Source of the DNA: Microbacterium oryzae | GTDB taxonomy: Bacteria; Actinomycetota; Actinomycetes; Actinomycetales; Microbacteriaceae | Direction: 5' to 3' | Assembly: GCF_009735645.1 (NCBI RefSeq) | Contig: NZ_CP032550.1 | Coordinates: forward strand, 2,356,001 to 2,420,000 | DNA: 64,000 nucleotides | Shown: positions 1 through 7,803 of the stretch, piece after piece | Layout of the letters: the number at the start of each line of letters is the position of its first letter | Numbering within the stretch: position 1 is the first letter of the stretch | Position numbers and translations under genes: made by a program | The notes under the pieces: model-generated | What the model saw: the letters and a program-made list of their open reading frames with translations, nothing else | What the model was told of the DNA's origin: nothing | Databases searched by the model: none

Positions 1-575
1 ACCGCACGGTCGGCACGTTCACGAACTTCGTGAATCTCATGGACCTGGCCGCTGTGGCGGTGCATGCGGAGACCGTGCCCGGCGAGGGCGAGTTCGGCGT
101 CTCGTTCGTCACGCCGGCCTTCCACGACCAGGTCGCGGCCGACCTCGCTGCGCGCTTCTGCGCTGAGGACCCGGGGGAGCCGCTCGCGTTCTCGGGCGGC
201 GTGGATGTCGCGGTGTTCGGCGCGCACCTTCGAGGCGAGCCGCTCAACGGCCAGCTCCAGGCGCTCGGCGCGCGCTTCGTCCGCGATGTCGTGACCGCTC
301 CGACGTTCCGCATGCTCCTGGTCGAGGGGGAGGTGGACCGCCCCGCGGTCATCCGGTCAGCGGACGGCGCAGAACTGCCGGGCGAGCTGTGGCGCCTCTC
401 TCCGCTCGCGGTCGCGCAGCTGCTGGGGACCATCGCCCCTCCGCTCGCCCTCGGGCACATCGAACTCTCCGACGGCAGCGTCGTCCTCGGATTCACCGCG
501 TCGGTCGTCGGCGAGGAGCGCGACATCACCGATCTCGGCGGCTGGCGCGCCTACCGTGCCGTCGCCTCCGTCTGA
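1..575 (+). CDS. atzF: Allophanate hydrolase, C-terminal part (5' end outside window)
   Basis: Allophanate hydrolase splits allophanate to ammonia and CO2, the second step of urea (or guanidine-derived urea) breakdown by the urea carboxylase route. The frame is open from base 3 and the first residues, GTFTNFVNLMDLAAVAV, match the conserved end of the amidase-signature domain. About 160 residues of the small C-terminal gamma-glutamylcyclotransferase-like domain follow (RMLLVEG, GELWRLS, LGFT near the end), which AtzF proteins use to process the amidase product. The amidase catalytic Ser/Lys residues lie upstream of the window. A NitT/TauT ABC importer starts 39 nt downstream in the same direction, so this is probably one nitrogen-scavenging operon. 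The family call is good; whether the pathway starts from urea or guanidine cannot be seen. Confidence 0.8.
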   Translation, partial: RTVGTFTNFVNLMDLAAVAVHAETVPGEGEFGVSFVTPAFHDQVAADLAARFCAEDPGEPLAFSGGVDVAVFGAHLRGEPLNGQLQALGARFVRDVVTAPTFRMLLVEGEVDRPAVIRSADGAELPGELWRLSPLAVAQLLGTIAPPLALGHIELSDGSVVLGFTASVVGEERDITDLGGWRAYRAVASV

Positions 576-601
576 CCACCCGAGCACTGACCACCCGAGC
601 A
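572..601 (+). repeat. Perfect 15-bp tandem duplication across the atzF stop codon
   Basis: CTGACCACCCGAGCA occurs twice head to tail (572-586 and 587-601). The first copy contains the TGA stop of the allophanate hydrolase gene and the second abuts the GAGGAG ribosome-binding site of the next gene. The duplication spaces the two genes and changes no protein. Confidence 0.8.
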
Positions 602-614
602 CGAGGAGAACCCC

Positions 615-1571
615 ATGAACGTCACCCAGCCCCTCGCCCTGACCGGTGCTCTCGCCGCGGTCACCCTCATCGCCGGCTGCGCTCCGGCCGAGGCCTCCGC
701 CGAGGGCGACACCATCACCATCGGCACGTTGCGCAGCCAGCCACACCTCTTCAGCCCCTACTTCTACGAGGACGTCGCGGCAGACGGGCTCGAGTTCGAG
801 ATCGTGCTGTTCGACACGTCGAGCGACATCAAGAACGCGATCGTGTCCGGCTCCATCGACTTCGGCGTGACGGGCGCGGCATCCGTCATCTCGGGCGTCG
901 CCGAGGAGCAGGACGTCCGCGTCGTCGCCTCAGCAGCGGACGGCGGCACACGCATCGTCGCCTCCCCCGACATCGAGACGGCGGACGACCTCAAGGGCAA
1001 GAAGGTCGGCTTCCCCATGGGCGCCACGCAGGAGATCCTTCTCAAGCGCACGCTCGAGGCCGAGGGCATCGACCCCGCAGCCGACGTCGAGCTCGTCAAC
1101 CTCCCGTTCGCCGACATGGCAGGCGCCTACGAATCGGGTCAGATCGACGCCTTCATCTCCGCTGAGACCGGTCCGTCGATCGCGATCGTCGGCGGTGCGC
1201 ACGAGCTGCTCTCGGCATACGACACCCCGATCGGCAAGACCAACATCGTGCTGGCCACGAGCAACTCGCTTATCGAGAGCGACCCCGAGCTCGTGCAGGA
1301 CGTCGTCGACACGCACGTCGCCGCCATCGAGGAGATGAGCGCCGACACCGAGGCGTGGGCGGATGGTCTCGAGAAGGAGTTCGCGCTCGACCCGGAGGTC
1401 ACGCAGACGGCCATCGACAACACCTGGGCGCGCTGGGAGCTCGACGACGCCTACGTCGCGACCCTCGAGGCGATGGGCGCCGAGATGTTCGCCTTCGACC
1501 AGATCGCATCCGAGATCGACCCCTCGCTCCTCGTCGACACCACCTTCGTCGACGCCGCGTCGGCGTCCTGA
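615..1571 (+). CDS. NitT/TauT-family ABC transporter substrate-binding lipoprotein
   Basis: This 318-residue protein is a periplasmic-type binding protein anchored as a lipoprotein: a hydrophobic signal (LTGALAAVTLIAGC) ends in a lipobox Cys near residue 22. The rest follows the SsuA/ThiY/NMT1 fold, with an early IGTLRSQPHLFSPYF segment, 'GVTGAASVISG', and 'DLKGKKVGFPMGATQE', the typical hinge and second-lobe motif of nitrate, sulfonate and taurine binding proteins. The ATG at 615 has a GAGGAG Shine-Dalgarno at good spacing. It is followed by its permease (24 nt) and ATPase. Next to atzF, the likely substrate is a small nitrogen compound such as urea or guanidine; that is inferred from context only. 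Confidence 0.85.
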   Translation: MNVTQPLALTGALAAVTLIAGCAPAEASAEGDTITIGTLRSQPHLFSPYFYEDVAADGLEFEIVLFDTSSDIKNAIVSGSIDFGVTGAASVISGVAEEQDVRVVASAADGGTRIVASPDIETADDLKGKKVGFPMGATQEILLKRTLEAEGIDPAADVELVNLPFADMAGAYESGQIDAFISAETGPSIAIVGGAHELLSAYDTPIGKTNIVLATSNSLIESDPELVQDVVDTHVAAIEEMSADTEAWADGLEKEFALDPEVTQTAIDNTWARWELDDAYVATLEAMGAEMFAFDQIASEIDPSLLVDTTFVDAASAS

Positions 1572-1595
1572 CCCCGAGACCCGAGGGAGACTTCG

Positions 1596-2471
1596 ATGAC
1601 CGTCACCCTGGAGGCGCTCGCGCCCGACCGCTCGGCGCCACCCGCGCCATCCGCTCGCCTGCGCAAGCGACCCCGTCTCTCATGGACGTGGGCGGTCGCG
1701 CTGCCCGTCCCGATCCTTATCCTCATCGGATGGCACCTCGGCGCCGTCAGCGGATGGGTGCTGCCGTTCGACATCAAGATGGCGTTCCTGCCCACGCCGG
1801 CGGAGGTGGGTCTGCGGCTGGTGGACTTCGCGGTCGGCGGCATCTACGACGACTCGTACAGCGGAACGCTCTGGGGCCACCTCGGAGCCTCCGCCCTGCG
1901 GGTGCTGCAGGGCTTCCTCCTGGCGGTCGCGGTCGGCGTGCCACTCGGGGTGCTCATGGGACGCTCGAAGCTGCTGTTCCGGATGCTCGAGCCAACCGTG
2001 AACCTCGTCCGCCCCATCCCGGTGACGGCATGGGCGCCGCTGGCGCTCCTCCTCATCGGGTTCGGCGACCGCTCGACGGTGTTCCTCGTCTTCCTCGCGG
2101 CGGTGTTCCCCGTGCTGCTCAACACGATCAGCGGTGTGAAGCAGGTGCCGACGCGCCTGTTCGAGGCCGCGGCCATGCTCGGCACCCCGCCGCTGCAGGC
2201 CCTGGCGAAGGTGGTGCTGCCCGCCGCGGCGCCGCAGATCATCGCCGGTATGCGCATCGCAATGGGCCTGGCGTGGGTGATCCTCGTCGTCGGCGAGACC
2301 GTCGGCATCAACACCGGCCTCGGCGCCCTGATCACCCAGGCACGGGAGCAGTCGCGGACCGACCTCATCATCGTGGGGATGGTCGTGATCGGCCTCGCCG
2401 GGTTCGTCGCCGACCGTCTCCTCTCGCTCGTCTTCGCCGTCGCCTTCGGGCGACGCCCCATCCAGACCTGA
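1596..2471 (+). CDS. NitT/TauT-family ABC transporter permease
   Basis: A 291-residue inner-membrane permease of the BPD_transp_1 type. It has a hydrophobic N-terminal segment (about residues 28-50) and further membrane spans, with the EAA-loop region near 'LFEAAAMLGTPPLQALAKVVLPAAAPQIIAG', which couples to the ATPase. The sequence ends with a hydrophobic helix and a basic tail (FGRRPIQT). It lies between the binding protein and the ATPase of the same importer, and the TGA at 2469-2471 is followed by the ATPase gene 14 nt later. Family and role are clear; the substrate is not. Confidence 0.87.
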   Translation: MTVTLEALAPDRSAPPAPSARLRKRPRLSWTWAVALPVPILILIGWHLGAVSGWVLPFDIKMAFLPTPAEVGLRLVDFAVGGIYDDSYSGTLWGHLGASALRVLQGFLLAVAVGVPLGVLMGRSKLLFRMLEPTVNLVRPIPVTAWAPLALLLIGFGDRSTVFLVFLAAVFPVLLNTISGVKQVPTRLFEAAAMLGTPPLQALAKVVLPAAAPQIIAGMRIAMGLAWVILVVGETVGINTGLGALITQAREQSRTDLIIVGMVVIGLAGFVADRLLSLVFAVAFGRRPIQT

Positions 2472-2485
2472 TGAAGGGAACGCAC

Positions 2486-3304
2486 ATGACCGAGAACGAC
2501 GCCCCCACCGCGGGAGCCCCGGCCGACATCGTGATGGACGGCCTCGGCAAGAGGTACCCCGGCTCGCCGATCGCGGCCGTCGAGGGCGTGGACCTCACGG
2601 TCGCCGCCGGCGAGGTGGTCTGCATCGTCGGGGCCTCCGGGTGCGGCAAGTCCACCGTCCTGCGGATGGTCGCGGGCTTCGAGACCGTGACGGATGGCGC
2701 GCTGCGGGTCGCAGGGAAGGACGTCGCGGGCGCCGGCCCTGATCGCGGCGTCGTCTTCCAGGACTACGGCCTCTTCCCGTGGCTCACGGTCACCGAGAAC
2801 ATCGCGTACGGGCCGAAGCAGGCGCGGCTGCCGAAGGCCGAGGTGCGGGAGCGCACCGCGCAGGCGCTCGCCGCGGTGGGCCTCGCCCGCGTGGCGGCGT
2901 CGTTCCCGCACCAGCTGTCGGGCGGCATGCAGCAGCGCGTGGCCATCGCGCGACTGCTCGCCAACCGGCCGTCGGTGATGCTCATGGACGAGCCGTTCGG
3001 CGCGCTGGACGCGCTCACCCGCACGGATATGCAGCATGAGCTCCAGCGCATCCAGCGGCTCGCAGGCACGACCATCCTGTTCGTCACGCACAGCATCGAG
3101 GAGGCCGTCTACCTCGGCGACCGCGTCGTGGTCATGGCCGGCGGCACCGCGCATGGCATCTCGGGTCATGTGCGGGAGATCGTCGACATCCGGCTGGGGG
3201 CCGACCGCGACCCCACCTCGCCGGAGTTCACCGCCTACGAGCGCCGCATCGACGCGCTCGTGCACGCGGGGAACGACCGGCGGCTGGAGCCCGTCGCCGG
3301 CTGA
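2486..3304 (+). CDS. NitT/TauT-family ABC transporter ATP-binding protein
   Basis: The 272-residue ATPase energises the importer encoded just upstream. All ABC motifs are visible: Walker A GASGCGKST near residue 49, Q-loop VVFQDYGLFPWLT, signature LSGGMQQR near residue 144, Walker B VMLMDEP and the H-loop FVTHS. 'DYGLFPWL' is typical of the SsuB/TauB/NrtD group. The ATG at 2486 was chosen because AAGGGAA precedes it at good spacing; an in-frame ATG at 2471 overlaps the permease stop and has no clear site. The gene ends 92 nt before a convergent gene, with an inverted repeat between them. Confidence 0.9.
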   Translation: MTENDAPTAGAPADIVMDGLGKRYPGSPIAAVEGVDLTVAAGEVVCIVGASGCGKSTVLRMVAGFETVTDGALRVAGKDVAGAGPDRGVVFQDYGLFPWLTVTENIAYGPKQARLPKAEVRERTAQALAAVGLARVAASFPHQLSGGMQQRVAIARLLANRPSVMLMDEPFGALDALTRTDMQHELQRIQRLAGTTILFVTHSIEEAVYLGDRVVVMAGGTAHGISGHVREIVDIRLGADRDPTSPEFTAYERRIDALVHAGNDRRLEPVAG

Positions 3305-3329
3305 CGCGCGGTTCCTGCCATCCCCCTCA

Positions 3330-3387
3330 TTCGCCAGTGCGGGCGACTCGCTTTCCGCCCGGATAGCGGGTCGCCCGCACTGGCGAA
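3330..3387. repeat. Inverted repeat with 18-bp perfect arms between convergent genes
   Basis: TTCGCCAGTGCGGGCGAC at 3330-3347 is the exact reverse complement of 3370-3387, with a 22-nt loop. It sits between two convergent genes and could act as a bidirectional terminator. A slightly diverged second copy lies between another convergent pair at 27522-27577, so it is probably a dispersed REP-like element. Confidence 0.75.
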
Positions 3388-3396
3388 CGGTCGGAG

Positions 3397-4824
3397 TCAG
3401 AGGCCTCGAGCGACCGCAGCCCCTGCGGCGAGCCAGGCCCGCTGCGTGATCGGCCGGAGGGAGTCGTAGCTCACCAGGCCGTCGACCATCGCCGGGTCGT
3501 GCGGGATGGTCACCGCCTCGCGCACGAAGGTGCGGTAGCCGTCGGCGACTCGGGCCACGTCCGCGGCGGTCGCCTTCGGGTCGGCCTGGCTGACGACGGC
3601 GACGGCGTTCGCCGCGAGCTGCGCGGAGCGCTCGTCGCGGTCGGAGAGGCTCTCGAGGAGGAGCGCTCCGGCCTCCGCGTGGTCGGCCCGCGTCGTGGTG
3701 GCGAGCACGATCTGATCGGTGTGGTCGATCATCCGCAGCCACAGCGGGTCGGTCTCATCGTTGCCGGAGTCGATGATGATGAGCCGGTAGTACTTGGCGG
3801 CGACGGCGTGGATGGCGTCGACGTCCTCCGCGGTGATGCGCTGCTGCGTCGCGAGCACGGCGGGCTTCGACCGCAGCACGTCGAAGCGGTCGGCGCTCTG
3901 GTGGTGAACATAGCTGGCGAGGTCGGCCGACTGCGCCGAGGTGCTCAGCAGGTGCCGCGTCTGCGGCAGCAGCTCGAGGAGCGTCGCGTCGTGCGGCCCC
4001 TGCTCGGTGCGCCATCCGAGCGTGCCGCGGGTCTGGTTGTTGTCCCAGGCGAGCACGCCCGCCCCGCCGTTCCGCGCGAAGGTCGCCGACAGCAGGATGG
4101 TCGTGGGCGTCTTCGACGCGCCGCCCTTGGCGTTGACGATTGCGACGGTGCGCGGGCCCGGCCAGTGCTGGGACACCGCGGCGATGTCGGCGCGCTCCTC
4201 GCGCTCGGCCGCGCTCGGCGCCATCCGCATTCCGGCGCGGGTGGCGGCGCCCCGCCATCCCTGGGTCGCGGGCTTCTCGACCTGCTCGATGGTCAGGAAC
4301 GAGCGACGCAGGTCGCGGCGGCGGACGGCCGCGGCGGTCTCGGGCTGCGCGGCCGCGGTGGACGTGTGCGCCTTCTCGACAGCCTGCTCCTCGGCGGTGC
4401 GGGCCCATCCCTGTGCGCGCAGTGCGGGCTCCGGTTCGGGCTCCGGCGCAGGCTCCGGTTCGGGCTCCGGCGCAGGCTCCGGTTCGGGCTCCGGCGCGGG
4501 CGCGGGTTCCGGCTCCGGCACGACCGGCGCCGGGCGCGCGGCGGGCTCGCGCGGCGGCGGATTGTCGTCCACCTCGGTCGAGCCGTCGGGGTGGATGATG
4601 AGCGGCCACTCCCCGTCGGGGTCCACCATGAACGCGCGCACGGGGCGGGCGAGCTGTGCGGCCTTATCCGCGACGATCGTCACGGTCTGCGTCCGCGCGG
4701 CGGCGAGGTCGGCGCCCGAGACCGGGTAGCTCGTGCCGCCGATGACGACCTCACCCGTGCCGTCGGGGTGCAGGGTCGCCGTGACGCGCGGCCAGGTGGC
4801 CACCTCTGTGCTCGTGCTGCTCAT
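3397..4824 (-). CDS. ParA/MinD-like ATPase with Glu-Pro repeat linker
   Basis: A 475-residue protein. Residues 1-70 form a small domain of unknown type. A Pro-Glu-rich linker (EPEPAPEP units) and an alpha-helical stretch follow, then a C-terminal ParA/MinD-type P-loop ATPase from about residue 220. The nucleotide motif VNAKGGASKT (near 230) is the deviant Walker A form of this family, and 'YYRLIIIDSGND' fits the Walker B region. The start at 4824 has AGAAGGAG just upstream. It is the last gene of a minus-strand run with an M23 peptidase, a lipoprotein and an HTH protein, beside a transfer-like cluster. It may position the secretion machine or partition an element; no partner ParB is visible. 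Confidence 0.7.
   Translation of the reverse strand: MSSTSTEVATWPRVTATLHPDGTGEVVIGGTSYPVSGADLAAARTQTVTIVADKAAQLARPVRAFMVDPDGEWPLIIHPDGSTEVDDNPPPREPAARPAPVVPEPEPAPAPEPEPEPAPEPEPEPAPEPEPEPALRAQGWARTAEEQAVEKAHTSTAAAQPETAAAVRRRDLRRSFLTIEQVEKPATQGWRGAATRAGMRMAPSAAEREERADIAAVSQHWPGPRTVAIVNAKGGASKTPTTILLSATFARNGGAGVLAWDNNQTRGTLGWRTEQGPHDATLLELLPQTRHLLSTSAQSADLASYVHHQSADRFDVLRSKPAVLATQQRITAEDVDAIHAVAAKYYRLIIIDSGNDETDPLWLRMIDHTDQIVLATTTRADHAEAGALLLESLSDRDERSAQLAANAVAVVSQADPKATAADVARVADGYRTFVREAVTIPHDPAMVDGLVSYDSLRPITQRAWLAAGAAVARGL
4429..4500 (+). repeat. Three 24-bp tandem repeats coding Glu-Pro linker
   Basis: A 24-nt unit beginning CTCCGGTTCGGG is repeated three times (4429-4452, 4453-4476, 4477-4500; the last copy differs by one base). 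On the minus strand it encodes the Glu-Pro linker of the ParA-like ATPase. Copy number is likely to vary between strains. Confidence 0.8.
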
Positions 4825-4834
4825 GCTTCTCCTT

Positions 4835-5893
4835 CTATCCGAGCGTGATGCCGACCTCGGCCATGAAGTCCGCGGGATCGACGTTCTCCCCGTCGACGAG
4901 CACCTCGAAGTGCAGGTGGCATCCGGTGGACTGACCACTCGATCCCTCCTCGGCGATCTGCTGACCGCCCTTCACCTCGTCGCCCACGTCGACGAACATG
5001 CCGTTGTCGTACATGTGCAGGTAGCGGGTGACGATGCCGCCACCGTGGTCGATTCTGAGATACCCGTTGCCGCCGGAATCGAAACCGCGCTCGACGACGA
5101 CGCCGTCGTTGACGGACCATATCGGGGCGCCACAGCCCGCGGCGAGGTCGATGCCGTAGTGGAACTTGCGCTCGCCGGTGATCGGGTGGATGCGGTACCC
5201 GAAGGGGCTGGTCACGGGACCGGCGTCGGGCGACGCCCATCCCTGCGGGTTCACCTCGCCGGGCGTGGTCTCGCCACCCGCGCAGGTGTTGCCCCCGTTG
5301 CCCGGGGCGAGACCGGTGTCGACACCCGAGAGGCCCTCCACGATGGCGACGGCGCCATCCCAGTACTTCTCGTAGTGGTATGGGTCGGCGTTGCGCTGCA
5401 CGCGGTGGGCGGCGATCGTCGGCGGCAGGTTGTCGCGGTCCTCGATCGTCATCAGCACGCGGAAGAAGCTCGTCGACGAGATGTAGGGGTCCATGCGGTC
5501 GGCGTAGGAGCCCCACGCTCCGTTGTCCCGCTGCTGGAAGAGGCCTCGCGAGTCGGGCCCGGCGAGGTCGCCGTAGTCGATGACGGTGAGGCTCGACTCG
5601 CCCATCGCCGTCATCACGCCGATGGTCTGATCGCGCACGCCGAGTCCGAGGTCTTTGCCCGCCTGCATGACGTAGGCGGCGTTGACGAGCTGCTCACCGC
5701 CGTAGCCGGCGATCTCGGTGTCGGGCACGTCGTCGGGGTCGATGGTGATGCTCGTGCCCGGGTCGGATTCCGGGTTGCACTGCGTCGCCGAGCCCTCGTC
5801 GGATCCGAGCAGGACGATGCCGAAGACCGTGCCGAGGATGAGCAGCGGCACGGCCGCGATCGCGACCAGCGACCCCGACTTGCGCTCGGACAT
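4835..5893 (-). CDS. M23 metallopeptidase with lysozyme-like domain (cell-wall hydrolase of transfer system)
   Basis: A 352-residue membrane-anchored wall hydrolase. Residues about 9-30 form one membrane segment (LVAIAAVPLLILGTVFGIVL). Residues about 60-175 contain 'VMTAMGESSL', 'DYGD' and 'SRGLFQQR', the pattern of the transglycosylase-like domain in actinobacterial transfer-system peptidases. The C-terminal M23/LytM domain keeps its zinc ligands: H and D in HYGIDLAAGC (near 244) and the HLH of GCHLHFEV (near 326). It would open peptidoglycan for the secretion channel, as VirB1-like proteins do. It lies 10 nt upstream of the ParA-like gene and 3 nt after the lipoprotein frame, so the four minus-strand genes are probably one operon. 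Confidence 0.85.
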   Translation of the reverse strand: MSERKSGSLVAIAAVPLLILGTVFGIVLLGSDEGSATQCNPESDPGTSITIDPDDVPDTEIAGYGGEQLVNAAYVMQAGKDLGLGVRDQTIGVMTAMGESSLTVIDYGDLAGPDSRGLFQQRDNGAWGSYADRMDPYISSTSFFRVLMTIEDRDNLPPTIAAHRVQRNADPYHYEKYWDGAVAIVEGLSGVDTGLAPGNGGNTCAGGETTPGEVNPQGWASPDAGPVTSPFGYRIHPITGERKFHYGIDLAAGCGAPIWSVNDGVVVERGFDSGGNGYLRIDHGGGIVTRYLHMYDNGMFVDVGDEVKGGQQIAEEGSSGQSTGCHLHFEVLVDGENVDPADFMAEVGITLG

Positions 5894-5896
5894 CGG

Positions 5897-6438
5897 CTAG
5901 CTCGCCCCCTCGGGGGGCGTGAAGCGGCTGACGAGCCAGGGGGAGCCGGCGTCCTCGCGCGACAGGATGAGCGTATAGGCGCCCGCGTCCGTGGGAACCT
6001 CGACGTGCGCGAGGTAGGCGCTGGTGTCGTCGACGATGACGGCCGGTCCGGTGACGGCGGACGCGGGGACGTTGGCGGGGTCGACGTATGCGTAGTCCTG
6101 GGCCGCATCCGCGGTGAGAAGCGGCTCCACGCCCTCCCACCAGGCGTCCGCATCGAGAGATGGCCGGGCGAAGGCGGTCATGGCCGCCACCGCGGCGTCG
6201 ACGACGGCCTGACGCGACGCCTCGTCCCACTCGGGGGCCTCGTGGCGTCCGGGTTCGACGCCGTCGTCGGGCACCGCGTCGGAGGGCGCGGGGGTGAGCG
6301 AGCGGACACTCTCCGGCACGGCGGGGCTGCCGGAGGAGGTCGCCGGGGGACAGCGGCGGGCGGCTCCTCACGCGACACGGTGCACCCGGTGACGAGGAGC
6401 ACGGCCGCCATGGCGGCGGCGGCCATCCGTGTGCGCAT
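5897..6438 (-). pseudogene. Small lipoprotein gene interrupted by a frameshift
   Basis: An ATG at 6438 begins a clear lipoprotein signal, MRTRMAAAAMAAVLLVTGC, followed by TVSREEPPAA. Coding-like sequence then continues in a different frame: PPATSSGSPAVPESVRSL and on to ...RFTPPEGAS, ending at 5897. The shift falls around a run of five C at about 6345-6355. Read alone, the downstream frame must start at a GTG (6319) and lacks any export signal. The two parts together make a roughly 180-residue lipoprotein of unknown fold, as expected in a transfer operon (compare VirB7 or Mce-like accessory lipoproteins). This is either a real frameshift mutation or a sequencing error. Confidence 0.6.
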
Positions 6439-6440
6439 GG

Positions 6441-6686
6441 TCAGTCCTGCTCCTCGACGACCGGCGGCATGACTCCGCCGCGCGGGGCGTTCGCGCCCTT
6501 GCGGAGCGTGTCCTTCAGCTCGGCGGTGATGATGAACCACGTCGAGCCGACCTTGTAGCCCGGTATCGTGCCGTCACGGAGCCAGTGGTAGACGCCCTGC
6601 TTCGTCATCCCGAGGAGCTCGGCGACCTCGGGAGCGGTGAGCGTGGGCCGACGCCCCTCGAAGAGGGTGTCGAGTGCATCAGTCAT
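6441..6686 (-). CDS. Excisionase-like helix-turn-helix DNA-binding protein
   Basis: An 81-residue protein with one MerR/excisionase-type winged HTH (HTH_17): LTAPEVAELLGMTKQGVYHWLRD followed by GTIPGYKVGSTWFI, the wing that ends such domains. Such proteins act as excisionases of integrative elements or as small repressors. The ATG at 6686 has AGGTGA upstream; an upstream GTG is less well placed. It is the first gene of the minus-strand run (lipoprotein, M23 peptidase and ParA-like ATPase follow with tiny gaps) and faces the divergent transfer operon across about 170 bp, so it may regulate both. Confidence 0.75.
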   Translation of the reverse strand: MTDALDTLFEGRRPTLTAPEVAELLGMTKQGVYHWLRDGTIPGYKVGSTWFIITAELKDTLRKGANAPRGGVMPPVVEEQD

Positions 6687-6858
6687 CGGAATCACCTGCG
6701 CCCCGGTCCGCATGGGCCGAATCTATACGCCGTCCCATTGTGTCGCCATCCTTCATTCGAAAGCATACGCTTCCGCCTTCTCTTGCTCCTGTTTACCCCC
6801 GCGTCTAGGTTGTGGTGTAGAAAACTACGGACACCATTCTGAGGGGGAGGGTGACGTC

Positions 6859-7491
6859 GTGTCAGATGGCAGCAATCCCTGGCTCTCGCGACCTGTCGAG
6901 CCGGCGGTGCCCGTGCCCGCGGCGAGCGAGAGCGCGGCGAAGCGGCCGACGGGTCCGTCGGTGCCGCAGCGCGGCGTGCCTGCTCCCGACCCCGCTGACC
7001 GCCTGCCGACCCGTCCGCTGCCGCAGGCCGCCGACCTCTGGTGGGTCGGCGCGCACGGCGGATCGGGGGAGTCGACCCTCTCCACCCTCGTGCCCGACTG
7101 GCCCGCCGCGGAGCACGCCTGGCCCGAGCCGCCCGGTGACGCGCCGACGCGCGTGGTGCTCGTCGCGCGCACGCATATGCGTGGCCTGCGCGCGGCGCAG
7201 GCCGCTGCCACCCAGTGGGCAGCGGGGCTCGTGCCGCACGTGGAGGTGCTGGGCCTCGTCCTCGTGGCCGACGCTCCCGGGCGACTGCCGAGGCCGCTGC
7301 GCGACATGACGCAGCTCGTCGGCGGCGGCGTCCCGCACACCTGGACGGTGCCGTGGATCGACTCCTGGCGCCTGGGGGAGCCTCCTTCCCTTCCCGAGGC
7401 CCCGCGCGAGGTGCGGCGCCTCGTCGACGACCTGAACGCCCTGCTTCGACCTGGTGCCGACGGCACCGCCCACCGAAAGGAAAATCGATGA
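6859..7491 (+). CDS. Conserved hypothetical protein with degenerate P-loop, transfer operon
   Basis: A 210-residue soluble protein. A Pro/Ala-rich N-terminus (to about residue 55) is followed by LWWVGAHGGSGESTLSTLV, which resembles a ParA-type P-loop with the Lys replaced by Glu, and an alpha/beta core with RVVLVARTHMRGLRAAQ and VLGLVLVADAPG. It is probably an ATPase-fold protein that may not hydrolyse ATP. The GTG at 6859 has GAGGGGGAGGG about 8 nt upstream. It opens the plus-strand operon, and its TGA overlaps the next ATG. I believe the family is known only as a domain of unknown function in actinobacterial transfer loci; the precise job is unknown. Confidence 0.65.
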   Translation: MSDGSNPWLSRPVEPAVPVPAASESAAKRPTGPSVPQRGVPAPDPADRLPTRPLPQAADLWWVGAHGGSGESTLSTLVPDWPAAEHAWPEPPGDAPTRVVLVARTHMRGLRAAQAAATQWAAGLVPHVEVLGLVLVADAPGRLPRPLRDMTQLVGGGVPHTWTVPWIDSWRLGEPPSLPEAPREVRRLVDDLNALLRPGADGTAHRKENR

Positions 7492-7790
7492 GCATGCTGG
7501 CAACCGTCCTCGCGACGGGAAGCGACCTCCTCACCGCGGTCCCCCTCGGGATCCCCAACCCCGACCCGGTGCAGCCTCCCGGCACCGAGGGCTTCAACAC
7601 CGTGATGGGCTGGGCGAAGTGGGTGGCGCTGGCCGTCTGCATCCTCGGCCTGTTCGCCGCGGGCGCGCTCATGGCCATCAACTCCCGCCGCGGCGAGGGT
7701 GGCGAGCACGTCGGCAAGATCGGGATGGCCCTGGCCGGCGTCATCGTGATCTCCGCGGCCGCCGCGCTCATCGGCTTCCTCGCCACCTGA
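7488..7790 (+). CDS. Small two-TM protein (pilin-like/TrbC-like candidate)
   Basis: A 100-residue protein with an N-terminal, possibly cleaved, segment, a hydrophobic helix (VALAVCILGLFAAGALMAI, about 48-66), a short basic loop (NSRRGEGGEHVGK) and a second helix (MALAGVIVISAAAALIGFLAT) at the C-terminus. Size, topology and position before a TrbL-like gene fit the VirB2/TrbC-like membrane subunits of Gram-positive type IV systems, but sequence identity is not recognisable. The ATG overlaps the preceding stop (ATGA) and has GAAAGGA upstream. Its second half resembles the membrane segment near residue 90 of the 8566 protein (LLALRMRAGEGIASLGRVGLIL). Confidence 0.6.
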   Translation: MSMLATVLATGSDLLTAVPLGIPNPDPVQPPGTEGFNTVMGWAKWVALAVCILGLFAAGALMAINSRRGEGGEHVGKIGMALAGVIVISAAAALIGFLAT

Positions 7791-7803
7791 TCGGAGGCCG
7801 CAC

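Noticed and set aside
1844..3742. Very long minus-strand open frame opposite the ABC transporter genes
   Set aside because: It is Arg/Ala/Pro-rich low-quality sequence lying antisense to three well-recognised genes; long antisense frames are expected at this GC content.
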